Below, piece by piece: positions 1 to 7,356 of a DNA stretch of 36,359 bases. Positions within the stretch are counted from its first letter, which is position 1. The number at the start of each line of letters is the position of its first letter. This DNA is from an uncultured Clostridia bacterium. GTDB taxonomy: Bacteria > Bacillota > Clostridia > TANB77 > CAG-508. Both the position numbers and the translations under genes were made by a program. The DNA lies in assembly GCA_934148985.1 (NCBI GenBank), contig CAKPDO010000014.1, positions 1 through 36,359 on the forward strand. Reading direction: 5' to 3'. A model generated the notes under the pieces. It saw only the letters and a list, made by a program, of their open reading frames with translations, did not search any database and had not been told where the DNA came from.

Positions 1-2
1 AT

Positions 3-569
3 GAAAGTCTAAAGATTTTGAAAGATAATGAAACATATGAATCAATTTTAGATAATATATCTGAAAATTTTAAAGATATAAAAATGAATTTTGACTTAGA
101 TTCTTTCTTTTTAGGTTCTAACGCTAATAAGTCAAAAGATAATATTAGGTGTTACTATTCTTCTAATGACTTTACTTGTCTTTTGTTTATTTGCATGAAA
201 GAATTTATGAATTATAAAAATAGTTTTAGAATTGTAAAATGTAAAAATTGTAATAACTATTTTATTCCTAAAACTGCACATAAGACATTGTATTGTTATA
301 ATATTTTTAAAGATGGTCTAACTTGTAAGGAATTTGCTGATAAGGTTTCTTCTAGTAGAACATATGCTAATGATCCTATTTGTAAAAAGTATAGGAATAG
401 ATATAAAAATTTGAGTAAACAAGCTTCTATTAGTAATAATCCTGAGGTATTAACTCTTTATGAAAGATATAAAGTTGATTGGGCTATTATGCTTGATAGG
501 TATAAACATGATGAAATTAATGGTAGTGATTTTGAGAAATGGATTGATGGGATGAAAATAAGAAAGTAA
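3..569 (+). CDS. DUF6076-like CxxC protein, 5' end cut by window edge
   Basis: The reading frame is already open at base 3, and the first possible start inside the window (TTG at 18) has no ribosome site before it, so the gene probably begins outside. The visible protein is about 185 residues, hydrophilic, with no membrane segment. A CKNCNNYF motif followed by YCYN and a further Cys forms a zinc-ribbon-like core, and the C-terminal half is basic and Tyr-rich with the KKYRNRYKNLSKQ pattern I associate with DUF6076 proteins of Bacillota. The molecular function of that family is not known to me; zinc and nucleic-acid binding are inferences from the CxxC core and the charge. It runs opposite to the next three genes and is followed by a perfect hairpin. 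Confidence 0.55.
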   Translation, partial: ESLKILKDNETYESILDNISENFKDIKMNFDLDSFFLGSNANKSKDNIRCYYSSNDFTCLLFICMKEFMNYKNSFRIVKCKNCNNYFIPKTAHKTLYCYNIFKDGLTCKEFADKVSSSRTYANDPICKKYRNRYKNLSKQASISNNPEVLTLYERYKVDWAIMLDRYKHDEINGSDFEKWIDGMKIRK

Positions 570-581
570 GAAAATGAATAG

Positions 582-612
582 AGTTTAAAGTGCAATTTTT
601 GCACTTTAAACT
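582..612. terminator. Perfect hairpin between convergent genes
   Basis: A 14-nt perfect inverted repeat (582-595 with 599-612, core AAAGTGCAA/TTGCACTTT) closes a three-base TTT loop. It lies between the convergent ends of the DUF6076-like gene and the phosphatase gene, so it could serve both strands. There is no clear U-tract on either side, so termination is inferred from position. A third copy of the TTGCACTTTA arm follows at about 620-630. Confidence 0.5.
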
Positions 613-675
613 TGTGTGAATTGCACTTTATTATCCCATATCCAACTCGTAACCCATATCTAACTTTTATATTTC

Positions 676-1305
676 TTATAATTTCATTTGTTCTAAATTT
701 ACTAATTCATTTTTCCTAAAAGTCATCTTTAATAAGCATGGAGAATTTATAGCCAACTCATTTTCCTTGTATTCAAGATTTAATCTTTCGTTTACTTTGC
801 AAAAACTTAACAAATAGAATTTTATTGTTCCACCATGACTTATAACAGCTATTCTCTTTCCTTCATATTTCTCAAGTATTTCATTAAAAATTTCATTCAT
901 CCTTTTATTAGTATCATTTGCGCTTTCACCATCGCGAGTTTTAAATTCTGGAAAGGCTAATTGTTCACGAGATGGATCTCTGGTTTCTTTATTATTCATA
1001 AATTTTGCTAAATCATCCATATTTCCAAGTTTTCTTTCACTCAATCTTTTATCTATGTTATATTGTAAATTGTTCTTATATGCTATATATTTTGCAGTAG
1101 CTTTTGCTCTTGTATAGTTGCTTGTCCAAATAACATCAAGATTTTGTAATTCTGTATTTTCGCTTAATTTCTTAGATTGCTCTTCTCCTTTTATAGACAA
1201 TATTTCTTTTTCATTAATCATTTGAGAATTTTCATTTGTGTTTCTAATCCCATTTTCCTCAATTGTATCAGCATGTCTAATTAAATAAATAACGGTATCA
1301 TTCAT
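676..1305 (-). CDS. Histidine phosphatase family protein (phosphoglycerate mutase-like)
   Basis: The 209-residue protein opens with VIYLIRHADT, the RHxx motif whose His becomes phosphorylated in the histidine phosphatase branch 1 superfamily. The second catalytic His is in the late VISHGGTIKFYLL motif. Central Arg and Glu residues (LSERKLGNMDD) fit the family. Length and motif order match small cytosolic phosphatases such as alpha-ribazole or sugar-phosphate phosphatases rather than glycolytic dPGM, which is longer; the substrate cannot be read from sequence. It is the last gene of a minus-strand trio, 57 nt behind the acetyltransferase, with AGGAG about 13 nt before the ATG. Confidence 0.85.
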   Translation of the reverse strand: MNDTVIYLIRHADTIEENGIRNTNENSQMINEKEILSIKGEEQSKKLSENTELQNLDVIWTSNYTRAKATAKYIAYKNNLQYNIDKRLSERKLGNMDDLAKFMNNKETRDPSREQLAFPEFKTRDGESANDTNKRMNEIFNEILEKYEGKRIAVISHGGTIKFYLLSFCKVNERLNLEYKENELAINSPCLLKMTFRKNELVNLEQMKL

Positions 1306-1362
1306 TTTAAATAGCTTTCTCCTCTTTTTTATATTATATATTTTTTTATTTGCAAAATATTA

Positions 1363-1815
1363 CTAAAGTTCAAATTTGTATAAAGTTTCACCTGTTTTTA
1401 ATTTTTTTATAAAAATTGCTCCAAACTTTTCATAATAATTTTTTAAGTCTGTTTTTAGATATATTGTTGTAAATCCTCTATTTTTTGCCTCTTTTAATAT
1501 GGCATCATTTAATATTCTAGAATATCCTTTTTTTCTATATCCTTTTTTTACATACATTGTAGCATACCACGGCTTTAGTTCTTTTTCTTCTTCACAATCT
1601 TTTGGAAATATAGATATAAATCCTATCAACTTATTATTATCTACTAAAATTAACTTGCAAAAAAATTCATCATTAAATGCATTATAAATTTTTTCTTTTT
1701 TTCTTTCTATTCTACATTTTCTATTTTCTTCTTTATTGTCTGCCCATTCATCATATTCTAATTTTGCAACTTCATCTAAATATTCTAATTTATTTTTTAA
1801 ATTATATATTTGCAT
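1363..1815 (-). CDS. GNAT-family N-acetyltransferase
   Basis: I place the start at the ATG ending at 1815 (MQIYNLKNK), not the upstream in-frame ATG at 1854, because a GGAG ribosome site (CTCC at 1823-1826 on the plus strand) sits 7 nt before it. This gives 150 residues. The LILVDNNKLIGFISI strand, the AtMYVKKGYRKKGYSRIL acetyl-CoA-binding stretch (the QxxGxG-like motif appears as YRKKGYS) and the late TIYLKTDLKNYYEKFGA element are typical of GNAT acetyltransferases. The acceptor substrate is unknown. The start overlaps the end of the upstream kinase by 14 nt, so the two are likely translationally coupled. Confidence 0.85.
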   Translation of the reverse strand: MQIYNLKNKLEYLDEVAKLEYDEWADNKEENRKCRIERKKEKIYNAFNDEFFCKLILVDNNKLIGFISIFPKDCEEEKELKPWYATMYVKKGYRKKGYSRILNDAILKEAKNRGFTTIYLKTDLKNYYEKFGAIFIKKLKTGETLYKFEL

Positions 1816-2311
1816 ATTTTTTCTCCATATTACGTATATAATTATCAGCCTCATCTCTAGATTTAAAAATAAATATACTATGATTCATTTTATATTTATC
1901 CAATAACTTATAAATTTGTGGCAACTTTTCGTTAGTAAAATTAATAATGCATTGTTTAAAATTTTCATCTAGTTTCTCTTCTACCCAAGGCAAATCGTCT
2001 CTTTTTTGGCCAATTCGTGATTTGGCACCTTCAAGACAAACTTGAGTTGGAAAATCCAACAAAAATATAGTATCACATTCATTTATTCTTAATTCTAATG
2101 TTTTTTGATAATTTCCATCTATAATCCATTTATCCGTTTTAAAAATTTCTTTTAATTTTTCTTCTAGCTCTTCTTTTGTAATATGTGTACCATCTTTTTT
2201 ATGATATAGCATATCTATGTGATATAATGGTAATTTAGTAATATTTTTTAACTTTTTAGAAAATGAACTTTTTCCGGCACCAGGACTTCCAATAACAATT
2301 ATTTTTTCCAT
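1802..2311 (-). CDS. P-loop nucleotide kinase-like protein (FlaR/topology-modulation type)
   Basis: About 169 residues. Start chosen at the second ATG (MEKIIVIGS) because the first in-frame ATG at 2326 overlaps the AAGGAG ribosome site itself. The N-terminal GSPGAGKSSFSKKL is a Walker A loop. The layout (short kinase core, WIIDGNYQKTLELR, DTIFLLDFPTQVCL) matches the small adenylate-kinase-like proteins often annotated as DNA topology modulation protein FlaR. That name comes from old literature; the real substrate is uncertain and nucleotide or small-molecule phosphorylation is the safer reading. First gene of the kinase-acetyltransferase-phosphatase operon, which could act on one small metabolite or an antibiotic-like compound (inference). 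Confidence 0.8.
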   Translation of the reverse strand: MEKIIVIGSPGAGKSSFSKKLKNITKLPLYHIDMLYHKKDGTHITKEELEEKLKEIFKTDKWIIDGNYQKTLELRINECDTIFLLDFPTQVCLEGAKSRIGQKRDDLPWVEEKLDENFKQCIINFTNEKLPQIYKLLDKYKMNHSIFIFKSRDEADNYIRNMEKKYANI

Positions 2312-2344
2312 TTTTTTCTCCTTCATTTACTATTTATATTTAAC

Positions 2345-2372
2345 ATTATAACATATTTTTTAATTTAATCTA
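2345..2372 (-). promoter_or_regulatory. Weak sigma-A promoter for the kinase operon
   Basis: On the minus strand a perfect TATAAT (plus-strand 2345-2350) lies 34 nt before the kinase start. The best -35 is TAGATT (2367-2372) at a 16-nt spacing, a poor match to TTGACA, so the call rests mainly on the -10 and its position. Confidence 0.45.
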
Positions 2373-2376
2373 TATT

Positions 2377-2406
2377 TCCCCTACATTCCCCTACATTTTC
2401 CTACTC
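2377..2406 (+). repeat. Three 10-bp tandem units upstream of integrase
   Basis: Two exact copies of TCCCCTACAT (2377-2386 and 2387-2396) are followed by a degenerate third, TTTCCTACTC. The period is one helical turn and the array ends about 20 nt before the integrase promoter. Position suggests integrase arm-type sites or a regulator site; neither can be shown here. Confidence 0.6.
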
Positions 2407-2423
2407 ATATCCCCTGTCGGGTT

Positions 2424-2451
2424 TTGTTTTCCCATCAAAAAATGTTACAAT
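2424..2451 (+). promoter_or_regulatory. Probable integrase promoter
   Basis: TTGTTT (2424-2429), a 16-nt spacer, then TACAAT (2446-2451), followed 40 nt later by AAGGAGG and the GTG start of the integrase. Confidence 0.55.
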
Positions 2452-2504
2452 AAAAACATAGTAATACAAACAATTACTAAAAACAACAGAAAGGAGGCAA
2501 AAAA

Positions 2505-3705
2505 GTGACAGGTAGTATTGAAAAGCGAGGAAAAAACAGTTACAGGCTCGTAGTATTCAAAGGATACGACCTAGATGGCAGACCAATAAGACATCAAAAA
2601 ACAATACACTGTAAGAAAAAATCAGAAGCACAAATAGAACTTGCAAAATTTCTAACAGAAGTAGAAAGTGGACTAATAGTAGACGGAAACATCCCAACAT
2701 TTGCACAATATGTGGAAATATGGACAAAGGATTATGCATTAAAAGAACTAGCACCCTCAACTTATTATAGATACAAACGTATGCTAGAAACAAGGATCAC
2801 TCCATATTTTGGACATTATAAGCTAAATAAAATCAAACCAACAGACATTATGAGATTTTATGATTTACTTGAAGAAGATACTCAAATTATTAGAAGAAAA
2901 AACAACAATGGAAAGAAAACAAGAAAGCCATTATCTCAAAAGACAATATTAGAACATCATCGTTTGCTATCAGCAATGCTTCATAAAGCAGTATATTGGC
3001 AACTTATTGTAAGCAATCCTGCTGAACGTGTTCAACCACCGAAAACATCTAAGCCATTAAGACGTCATTATGATGAAGATCAAACTAAAATTCTTGTTGA
3101 TAATTTGCAAAAGTTAAAAGGCAATCAAATTAAATATCGTACTGCAATTTTACTTGATATTTTTACTGGAGCAAGGCTTGGTGAACTTGTTGGACTTGAA
3201 TGGAGTGATATTGATTTTAAAAATGGTATTATCAATATTAATAAGTCTAGTCAATATCTTTCTGAAAAAGGAGTTTTTACTAAGGCACCTAAAACAGAAA
3301 GTTCAATAAGAGATGTTGCAATACCTGATTTTATCGTTTCTTTACTTGAGGAATATAAAGTTATGGTATGATGAACAAAAATCAATTGTAAGCGATTTTT
3401 GATGCGAATCTAATAGGCTATTTGTTCAAGATGATGGTAAACCTATTCATCCATCTACAATTAGTAAATGGTTTGAACAGTTTGTCAAAAAGATTGGATT
3501 GCCTGTAATTAATTTTCATGGTTTAAGACATACCAATGCAACTCTTCTTATTTCTCAACAAGTTGATGTTGCAACAGTATCTGCAAGGCTTGGTCATGCA
3601 CAAATTACTACTACATACAATTTTTATGTTCACCCACTAAAGTCTCATGATAGAACTGCTGGAAATGTATTAGAGAATTTGTTGATTTCAAGCAAGGCAG
3701 ATTAG
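2505..3705 (+). pseudogene. Tyrosine site-specific integrase, broken by a frameshift and a nonsense change
   Basis: Intact, this would be a 400-residue phage/ICE-type tyrosine recombinase that integrates and excises a mobile element. The GTG start at 2505 follows AAAGGAGG. An arm-type DNA-binding domain (about residues 1-55), a core-binding SAM-like domain (65-165) and a catalytic domain follow. The first catalytic Arg is in TGARLGEL, the HxxR box is HGLRH and the late box is RLGHAQITTTYNFY; Tyr is the nucleophile. The frame breaks near 3357-3361: the product reads EEYKVMV and stops at 3371, whereas the +1 frame continues as LWYDEQKSIVSDF. A TGA at 3400-3402 sits where homologues normally have Trp. 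The frame then runs to a TAG at 3703. The C-terminal piece alone (from a TTG at 3499) has HxxR and Tyr but no first Arg, so no active enzyme is expected. Confidence 0.9.
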
Positions 3706-4295
3706 CAATTCAATATTATCTATAAATCTTTTTTGTGACTCTCATATTTATATTTTTTTGATTTACTTTGTTGCAAAAATAACTTTAAGAATTTTTATGA
3801 AATTAGCTTTTCTTAGAGGTTCTATGTCAATTTAGAAGTTGATCCCCAATTTCTCCCCAATTTGACATAATAGTGCTATTTTTAAGCATTATAGCAACCA
3901 ATTTTTAGACAGCAAAAAATCGCCACAACTACTCAAGCTGTAACGATTAAATCAAAATTGTAAAGCAAAATTATTTCAAACTCGCCTTAGAGTTATGAGA
4001 ATAAATGTTCATATATTGTTTATTATCTTATACTATTTTCTATTATTTCAAAGTGTTATGGTTCTAAACACAAATGTGTTTTGTTTTATTTCTTAACATT
4101 CTACAATATTACCCCTTATTTTCCATTTTTGAAATTTTCGCCACTTTTTTTGATGGAGATAAATGAATGGTTAAGTTATTAAATCTTTCTATTTTTCTGG
4201 TTGTCTAAAAGTATATCAAGAGCACTTTTAATGGACGGTTTTTCTACGAGTTGTATACCATCAATATATGTAATACTAATAAATCAGAATTAATT
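3706..4295. other. 590-bp intergenic stretch between integrase remnant and nuclease-like gene
   Basis: No convincing full gene. It contains a direct repeat CCCCAATTT (3844-3852 and 3855-3863, 11-nt period), an imperfect hairpin at about 3871-3892 (ATAGTGC with GCATTAT) and a short degenerate reading frame near its right end (listed separately). The CCCC-containing repeats resemble in style, not in exact sequence, the 10-bp units on the other side of the integrase, so this may hold an old attachment region. That is speculative. Confidence 0.4.
4179..4283 (-). pseudogene. Possible 34-codon C-terminal remnant of an unknown protein
   Basis: Directly downstream of the nuclease-like gene, a frame without any start codon reads YIDGIQLVEKPSIKSALD and ends with TAA at 4179. 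Its amino-acid composition looks coding rather than random AT-rich sequence, but there is no ribosome site at a usable start and no family that I recognise. It could be the tail of a gene deleted by rearrangement, or chance. Confidence 0.25.
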
Positions 4296-4979
4296 TCATC
4301 CTTTCATATTAATTATTTTACTTGCTTCTATTGATATTTGTTCAACTCTTTCTTTTTGCATTTTTATATGTTCACATTTCTTTTTATTTATATTGAAAAT
4401 ATATAAATCGGATAATAAACAAATATATATAACATTAAATTTTCTTTCAAATTCATCTTGTTTTTTGAGTATTACAGTCAATTCATTTTCTAACATTTCC
4501 ATTGTAACCAGAATCGGTGTAAATATAAATAATCTATTATCCTTTATATTTAGATTATAATTTTTATTTAACTTCAATGTCTTTATACTTATACTCTTAT
4601 TAACAGTTGAAAAATCATCATTATAACATGGTATAATATAAAAGTATTTCTCATTAAATCCAAAACTATCCTTTGAATGATTTTCTCCAAAAATTATTTT
4701 AGCTAACTCTTGAGGAATAACCCTTCCTCCATTTTTTTCAAATCTCTTATTAAAATTTTTTATTTTATTATCTAGTACTGGCTTTTTTACCGTTTCTAGT
4801 TCTTCCCAAAATTGTCTTCCTTCATTTGTATTTGTTACTTCTATTCCAACACTATTCTTCTCATCTTGCCAATCTGGTTCTTCTTTATTCTCAAAATTAT
4901 TAATATCTATTTTTGTATATTCTTTTAATAACATTAATGCTAATAATTCAAAATATTTCTTTTCATTATCATGATCCAT
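4296..4979 (-). CDS. Hypothetical protein with a PD-(D/E)xK-like motif
   Basis: A 227-residue soluble protein I do not recognise by name. Residues 35-49 read as PD, about ten residues, then IEVT, which resembles the PD-(D/E)xK nuclease signature with Thr in place of the usual Lys. The N-terminal helix (EKKYFELLALMLLKEY) and the later KFNVIYICLLSDLYIF strand, seen in several restriction-like proteins, also fit. A nuclease role is inference, and the missing Lys could mean an inactive or divergent site. AAGGATG lies about 15 nt before the ATG, so initiation may be weak. It lies in the same orientation as the DISARM-like operon, beyond the IS110 fragment, among other nuclease debris. Confidence 0.5.
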   Translation of the reverse strand: MDHDNEKKYFELLALMLLKEYTKIDINNFENKEEPDWQDEKNSVGIEVTNTNEGRQFWEELETVKKPVLDNKIKNFNKRFEKNGGRVIPQELAKIIFGENHSKDSFGFNEKYFYIIPCYNDDFSTVNKSISIKTLKLNKNYNLNIKDNRLFIFTPILVTMEMLENELTVILKKQDEFERKFNVIYICLLSDLYIFNINKKKCEHIKMQKERVEQISIEASKIINMKG

Positions 4980-5026
4980 ATATACTTATCACATCCTTTT
5001 TACTATTGCCTCATGAACATCTTTCA

Positions 5027-5233
5027 CTATTCTAATAAATCCCATCTATTTAAATATTTACCATCAATATCACTAAATTTTCTCATTGGATTATCATTAT
5101 GTTTTTGACCTCTTTTTCTCAGCGTATTTAACCATTCTTGATGACTCTTTTTAACTGTTTCTGACACTACTTCACTTGGAACTATATGATACTCTGGTAT
5201 ATCTAACTCATTTAAAGAAACAAATATATACAT
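5027..5233 (-). pseudogene. C-terminal remnant of a putative restriction-type protein
   Basis: The 68-residue frame (YIFVSLNEL, EYHIVPSEVV, SHQEWLNTLRKRGQKHNDNPMRKF, YLNRWDLL) resembles the conserved tail of a family of putative nuclease-fold proteins often found near cytosine methyltransferases. In my recollection it occurs as the end of larger proteins, not as a whole one. The frame stays open upstream of the ATG for 18 codons (to 5287, reading NENIVGDNI), where it meets a stop inside an unusual GC-rich patch. An AGGAGA ribosome site 9 nt before the ATG means the fragment could still be translated. The upstream part was probably lost by rearrangement. Confidence 0.5.
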
Positions 5234-5280
5234 TATATTGTCTCCTACTATATTTTCATTTTTAATCTCATTCCTTTCTT

Positions 5281-5312
5281 GCCCCCGCTATCGCTCCGTC
5301 TACGGAAGGCAC
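5281..5312. other. GC-rich patch at a probable rearrangement junction
   Basis: About 30 bases (GCCCCCGCTATCGCTCCGTC and on) are far richer in G+C than everything around them. They end the open frame of the truncated nuclease-like gene and precede the promoter-like sequence before the IS110 remnant. This is consistent with a junction between DNA of different origin, but no inverted repeat or target duplication is visible. Confidence 0.4.
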
Positions 5313-5336
5313 AAATCTGTACGAAAAATTTTTAGT

Positions 5337-5365
5337 TTGATTTAGTTACCATAATTTGTTATAAT
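5337..5365 (+). promoter_or_regulatory. Strong sigma-A-like promoter before the IS110 remnant
   Basis: TTGATT (5337-5342), a 17-nt spacer and a perfect TATAAT (5360-5365). Transcription would start near 5372 and run through a potentially structured segment into the IS110 fragment. It may be the left-end promoter of the former insertion sequence. Confidence 0.6.
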
Positions 5366-5395
5366 ATTTTTAGATGTATAGATAGACTGAAGAGC

Positions 5396-5463
5396 ACGTC
5401 GGGGAGAGTGGCGAATAATTACCACTATTTTGTAATTATATCCCGTATTTTTATATGTGACGT
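5396..5463 (+). other. Potentially structured leader segment (possible IS110 left-end RNA remnant)
   Basis: ACGTC (5396-5400) can pair with GACGT (5459-5463), and GGGG (5401-5404) with TCCC (5441-5444). Inside, GTGG/CCAC (5408-5411 with 5422-5425) competes with an 8-bp perfect stem ATAATTAC/GTAATTAT (5415-5422 with 5432-5439). The span covers the stretch between the promoter and the first recognisable IS110 codons. IS110-group elements carry a bridge RNA in a non-coding end, so this may be a leftover of it. The pairing is short and AT-rich, and no match to a known RNA family is claimed. Confidence 0.25.
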
Positions 5464-5900
5464 ATACCTTTTAAGCACAGAAGATTCTTGTAATATTACA
5501 ATTACACACCCTAAATATGTTAAAGCTATTCAACAGCAAAAAAACTGATACTAAAGACTCTGGTTGGATTTCTGATATTTTCAAACATGGTCTTATTGAA
5601 GGTAGCTTTATGCCTCCTCTCGATATTAGACAGCTTCGTGATTTAATGCGTTATCGCTTTAAACTTGTTAATTGCAAAAGCTCTGAAAAAAATCGTTTTC
5701 AGAATTCTCTTACTGTATCTAACATCATGATTTCTAACATTCTTACCGATACTTTTGGTAAAACTTCTAAATCTATTTTGGAACTTATTCTTTCTAAAGA
5801 AGATAATGTTACTTTGGAAGAAATTACTCCTCTTCTTAGAAAAAATCTAAATGCTTCTCCTGAACAAATTTTAGAATCTCAAGGCTATAAAGTTAGCTAA
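5459..5900 (+). pseudogene. IS110-family transposase, internal fragment, frameshifted
   Basis: Recognisable IS110 transposase text starts near 5480 (EDSCNITITHPKYVKAI), shifts frame in the A7 run at 5539-5545, and continues as KKTDTKDSGWISDIFKHG, GSFMPPLDIRQLRDL, EKNRFQNSLTVSN and FGKTSKSI to a TAA at 5900. This corresponds to the end of the DEDD RuvC-like domain (including the KTDxKD acidic motif) and the coiled-coil region of a roughly 400-residue transposase. The N-terminal ~90 residues and the whole C-terminal transposase_20 domain with its serine are missing. The ATG at 5517 gives a 127-residue open frame, but it is an accident of the frameshift. It separates the DISARM-like operon from the nuclease remnants and runs convergent to both. 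Confidence 0.85.
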
Positions 5901-5950
5901 TTATTTATTTTAATTGTTTGGTTATTTTTTTATTAAATATTATGTCAAAC

Positions 5951-5964
5951 AAGCGTTTACGCTT
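5951..5964 (-). terminator. Small hairpin after the DISARM-like operon
   Basis: Just past the methyltransferase stop, AAGCG pairs with CGCTT around a four-base loop (5951-5964), followed on the minus strand by GTTTGACATA. The stem is short and the U-tract poor, so it is a weak terminator at best, but the position is right. Confidence 0.35.
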
Positions 5965-5969
5965 ATTTT

Positions 5970-7337
5970 TCATGTACTTTTTCCTGTATTATTTTTCAAC
6001 CTTTCTCCTTGTATTTTTTTCTCATAATACTCTCCAACCGCCCTAGCAATTGCTTTAGATAATATAGGAGGTACAGCATTTCCTACCTGAATATACTGAG
6101 AAGTTCTTGGTCCCTCAAACACAAAATTATCTGGAAAACTCTGAATTCTTGCGGCTTCTCTAACAGTTAAAGACCTGCATTGTTTTTTGTCTGGATGAAT
6201 ATTATAATGTCCATCTTTACTAATATGGGCTACTATTGTATGTGGAACCTCATTTTTTCCATGAACCTTAAATCTATCTGAAAAAGATTTTTGGTTTTTG
6301 TGAGTTTTTAAAGAACTAGGTAAATCACTATAACATAGTTGCTCTCCTTTTTCTGATTTCTCTATAGCAATTTTATAAATTTTCCTATCTCTTTCTTTAT
6401 TTATGTTACGTGCTTTATGATTAAAAATTCCTATACTATCTTGTCTTAAATATGCTTGATATTCAGATTTAGGCTTTTTATTATATTCTAATAATTTATA
6501 ATCTTCCCCTTCACCTGGCTGCAATGATTTCAAATCACTTATTGCATTTTGAGTGGTCATTTTTTCATCAAATTTTAAAGCATATTTTTTTATATCCGGA
6601 TATTCATATTTTAATTCTTTTTTATATCCAAATAAAATCACCCTTTTTCTAGTTTGATATACGCCATATTTTGAAGTATCTTTAATGCAATCCTCATCTT
6701 CTCCTTCTCTATTTGTTTTTAGGTCATATCCAATCTTTGAAAATTCTTTTTTTATTTCCTTAAAAATTTTCCCATTCATTGCAGTAAAAATCCCAGGAAC
6801 ATTTTCAAATATAAACATTTTAGGTTTGAAGCAGTCTACTATATCTCTATAATAATAAAACAAATAATTTCTATTATCTTCTTTTACTTTTTCTTTCATC
6901 CTGCTTCTTCCTATTAGAGAATAAGCTTGACATGGGGGGCCTCCAATTATTACATCTATATTACTTACATTTTCTTTTTTCATTGATAACTTTATTAAGT
7001 TTATAATTGTTGTTATATCAGTTGCTTCGTCATCTTCCTTAGGGTTTCCAAACTTTTTATTTAAAACTGTTTGATTTAAATATTCTTCTAAGTCAGGGTA
7101 TTTTTCATATACCATCTTTCTATATTCTTCAACTTTTGTATAATCATCCAAGTGCTTTAAATATTCAAAATAAGTTTGAATGTCATTTCTTTCTTTTAAA
7201 TAATAATACATTATTCTAGTTTTTAAAGTTTCACAAGCCCAATATTCTTTTTCAATATGAGCCACAAACTTATAACCTTCGCTCAAAAATCCCTCTGTAA
7301 GTCCACCAGCTCCTGAAAATAAATCTATTGCTATCAT
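5970..7337 (-). CDS. drmMII: C5-cytosine DNA methyltransferase, DrmMII-like
   Basis: Transfers a methyl group from S-adenosylmethionine to carbon 5 of cytosine; in class 2 DISARM this marks host DNA as self. The 455 residues show the C5-MTase motifs in order: motif I IDLFSGAGGLTEGF (4-17), catalytic PPCQ (Cys136), ENV (178-180), QTRKRVILFGY (motif VIII), and the C-terminal RSLTVREAARIQSFPDNF and QVGNAVPP (motifs IX-X). About 80 extra residues separate motifs I and IV, more than in small restriction-type enzymes, and the target-recognition region is moderate in size. Last gene of the operon, 19 nt behind the NERD-helicase. Alone it would look like an orphan or type II methylase; the context makes DISARM the best reading. 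Confidence 0.9.
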   Translation of the reverse strand: MIAIDLFSGAGGLTEGFLSEGYKFVAHIEKEYWACETLKTRIMYYYLKERNDIQTYFEYLKHLDDYTKVEEYRKMVYEKYPDLEEYLNQTVLNKKFGNPKEDDEATDITTIINLIKLSMKKENVSNIDVIIGGPPCQAYSLIGRSRMKEKVKEDNRNYLFYYYRDIVDCFKPKMFIFENVPGIFTAMNGKIFKEIKKEFSKIGYDLKTNREGEDEDCIKDTSKYGVYQTRKRVILFGYKKELKYEYPDIKKYALKFDEKMTTQNAISDLKSLQPGEGEDYKLLEYNKKPKSEYQAYLRQDSIGIFNHKARNINKERDRKIYKIAIEKSEKGEQLCYSDLPSSLKTHKNQKSFSDRFKVHGKNEVPHTIVAHISKDGHYNIHPDKKQCRSLTVREAARIQSFPDNFVFEGPRTSQYIQVGNAVPPILSKAIARAVGEYYEKKIQGERLKNNTGKST

Positions 7338-7356
7338 TTTCTTTTCACCCTTTTTA

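Noticed and set aside
1815..1854. Upstream in-frame ATG of the acetyltransferase as its start
   Set aside because: The added 13 residues are encoded across the ribosome site and the end of the kinase gene; the GGAG-spaced ATG at 1815 is better.
3400..3402. TGA at a Trp position in the integrase as a sign of a recoded genetic code
   Set aside because: All large genes in the window use TGG for Trp and contain no internal TGA, and the integrase also has a frameshift, so simple decay is the better explanation.
5396..5463. Metabolite riboswitch in the leader before the 127-codon frame
   Set aside because: I recognise no riboswitch consensus, the downstream gene is a broken transposase, and the stems are short; an IS110-related origin is more plausible.
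5488..5501. Perfect palindrome TTGTAATATTACAA as an operator
   Set aside because: It lies inside the coding remnant of the IS110 transposase (codons for CNITI), so the symmetry is probably accidental.
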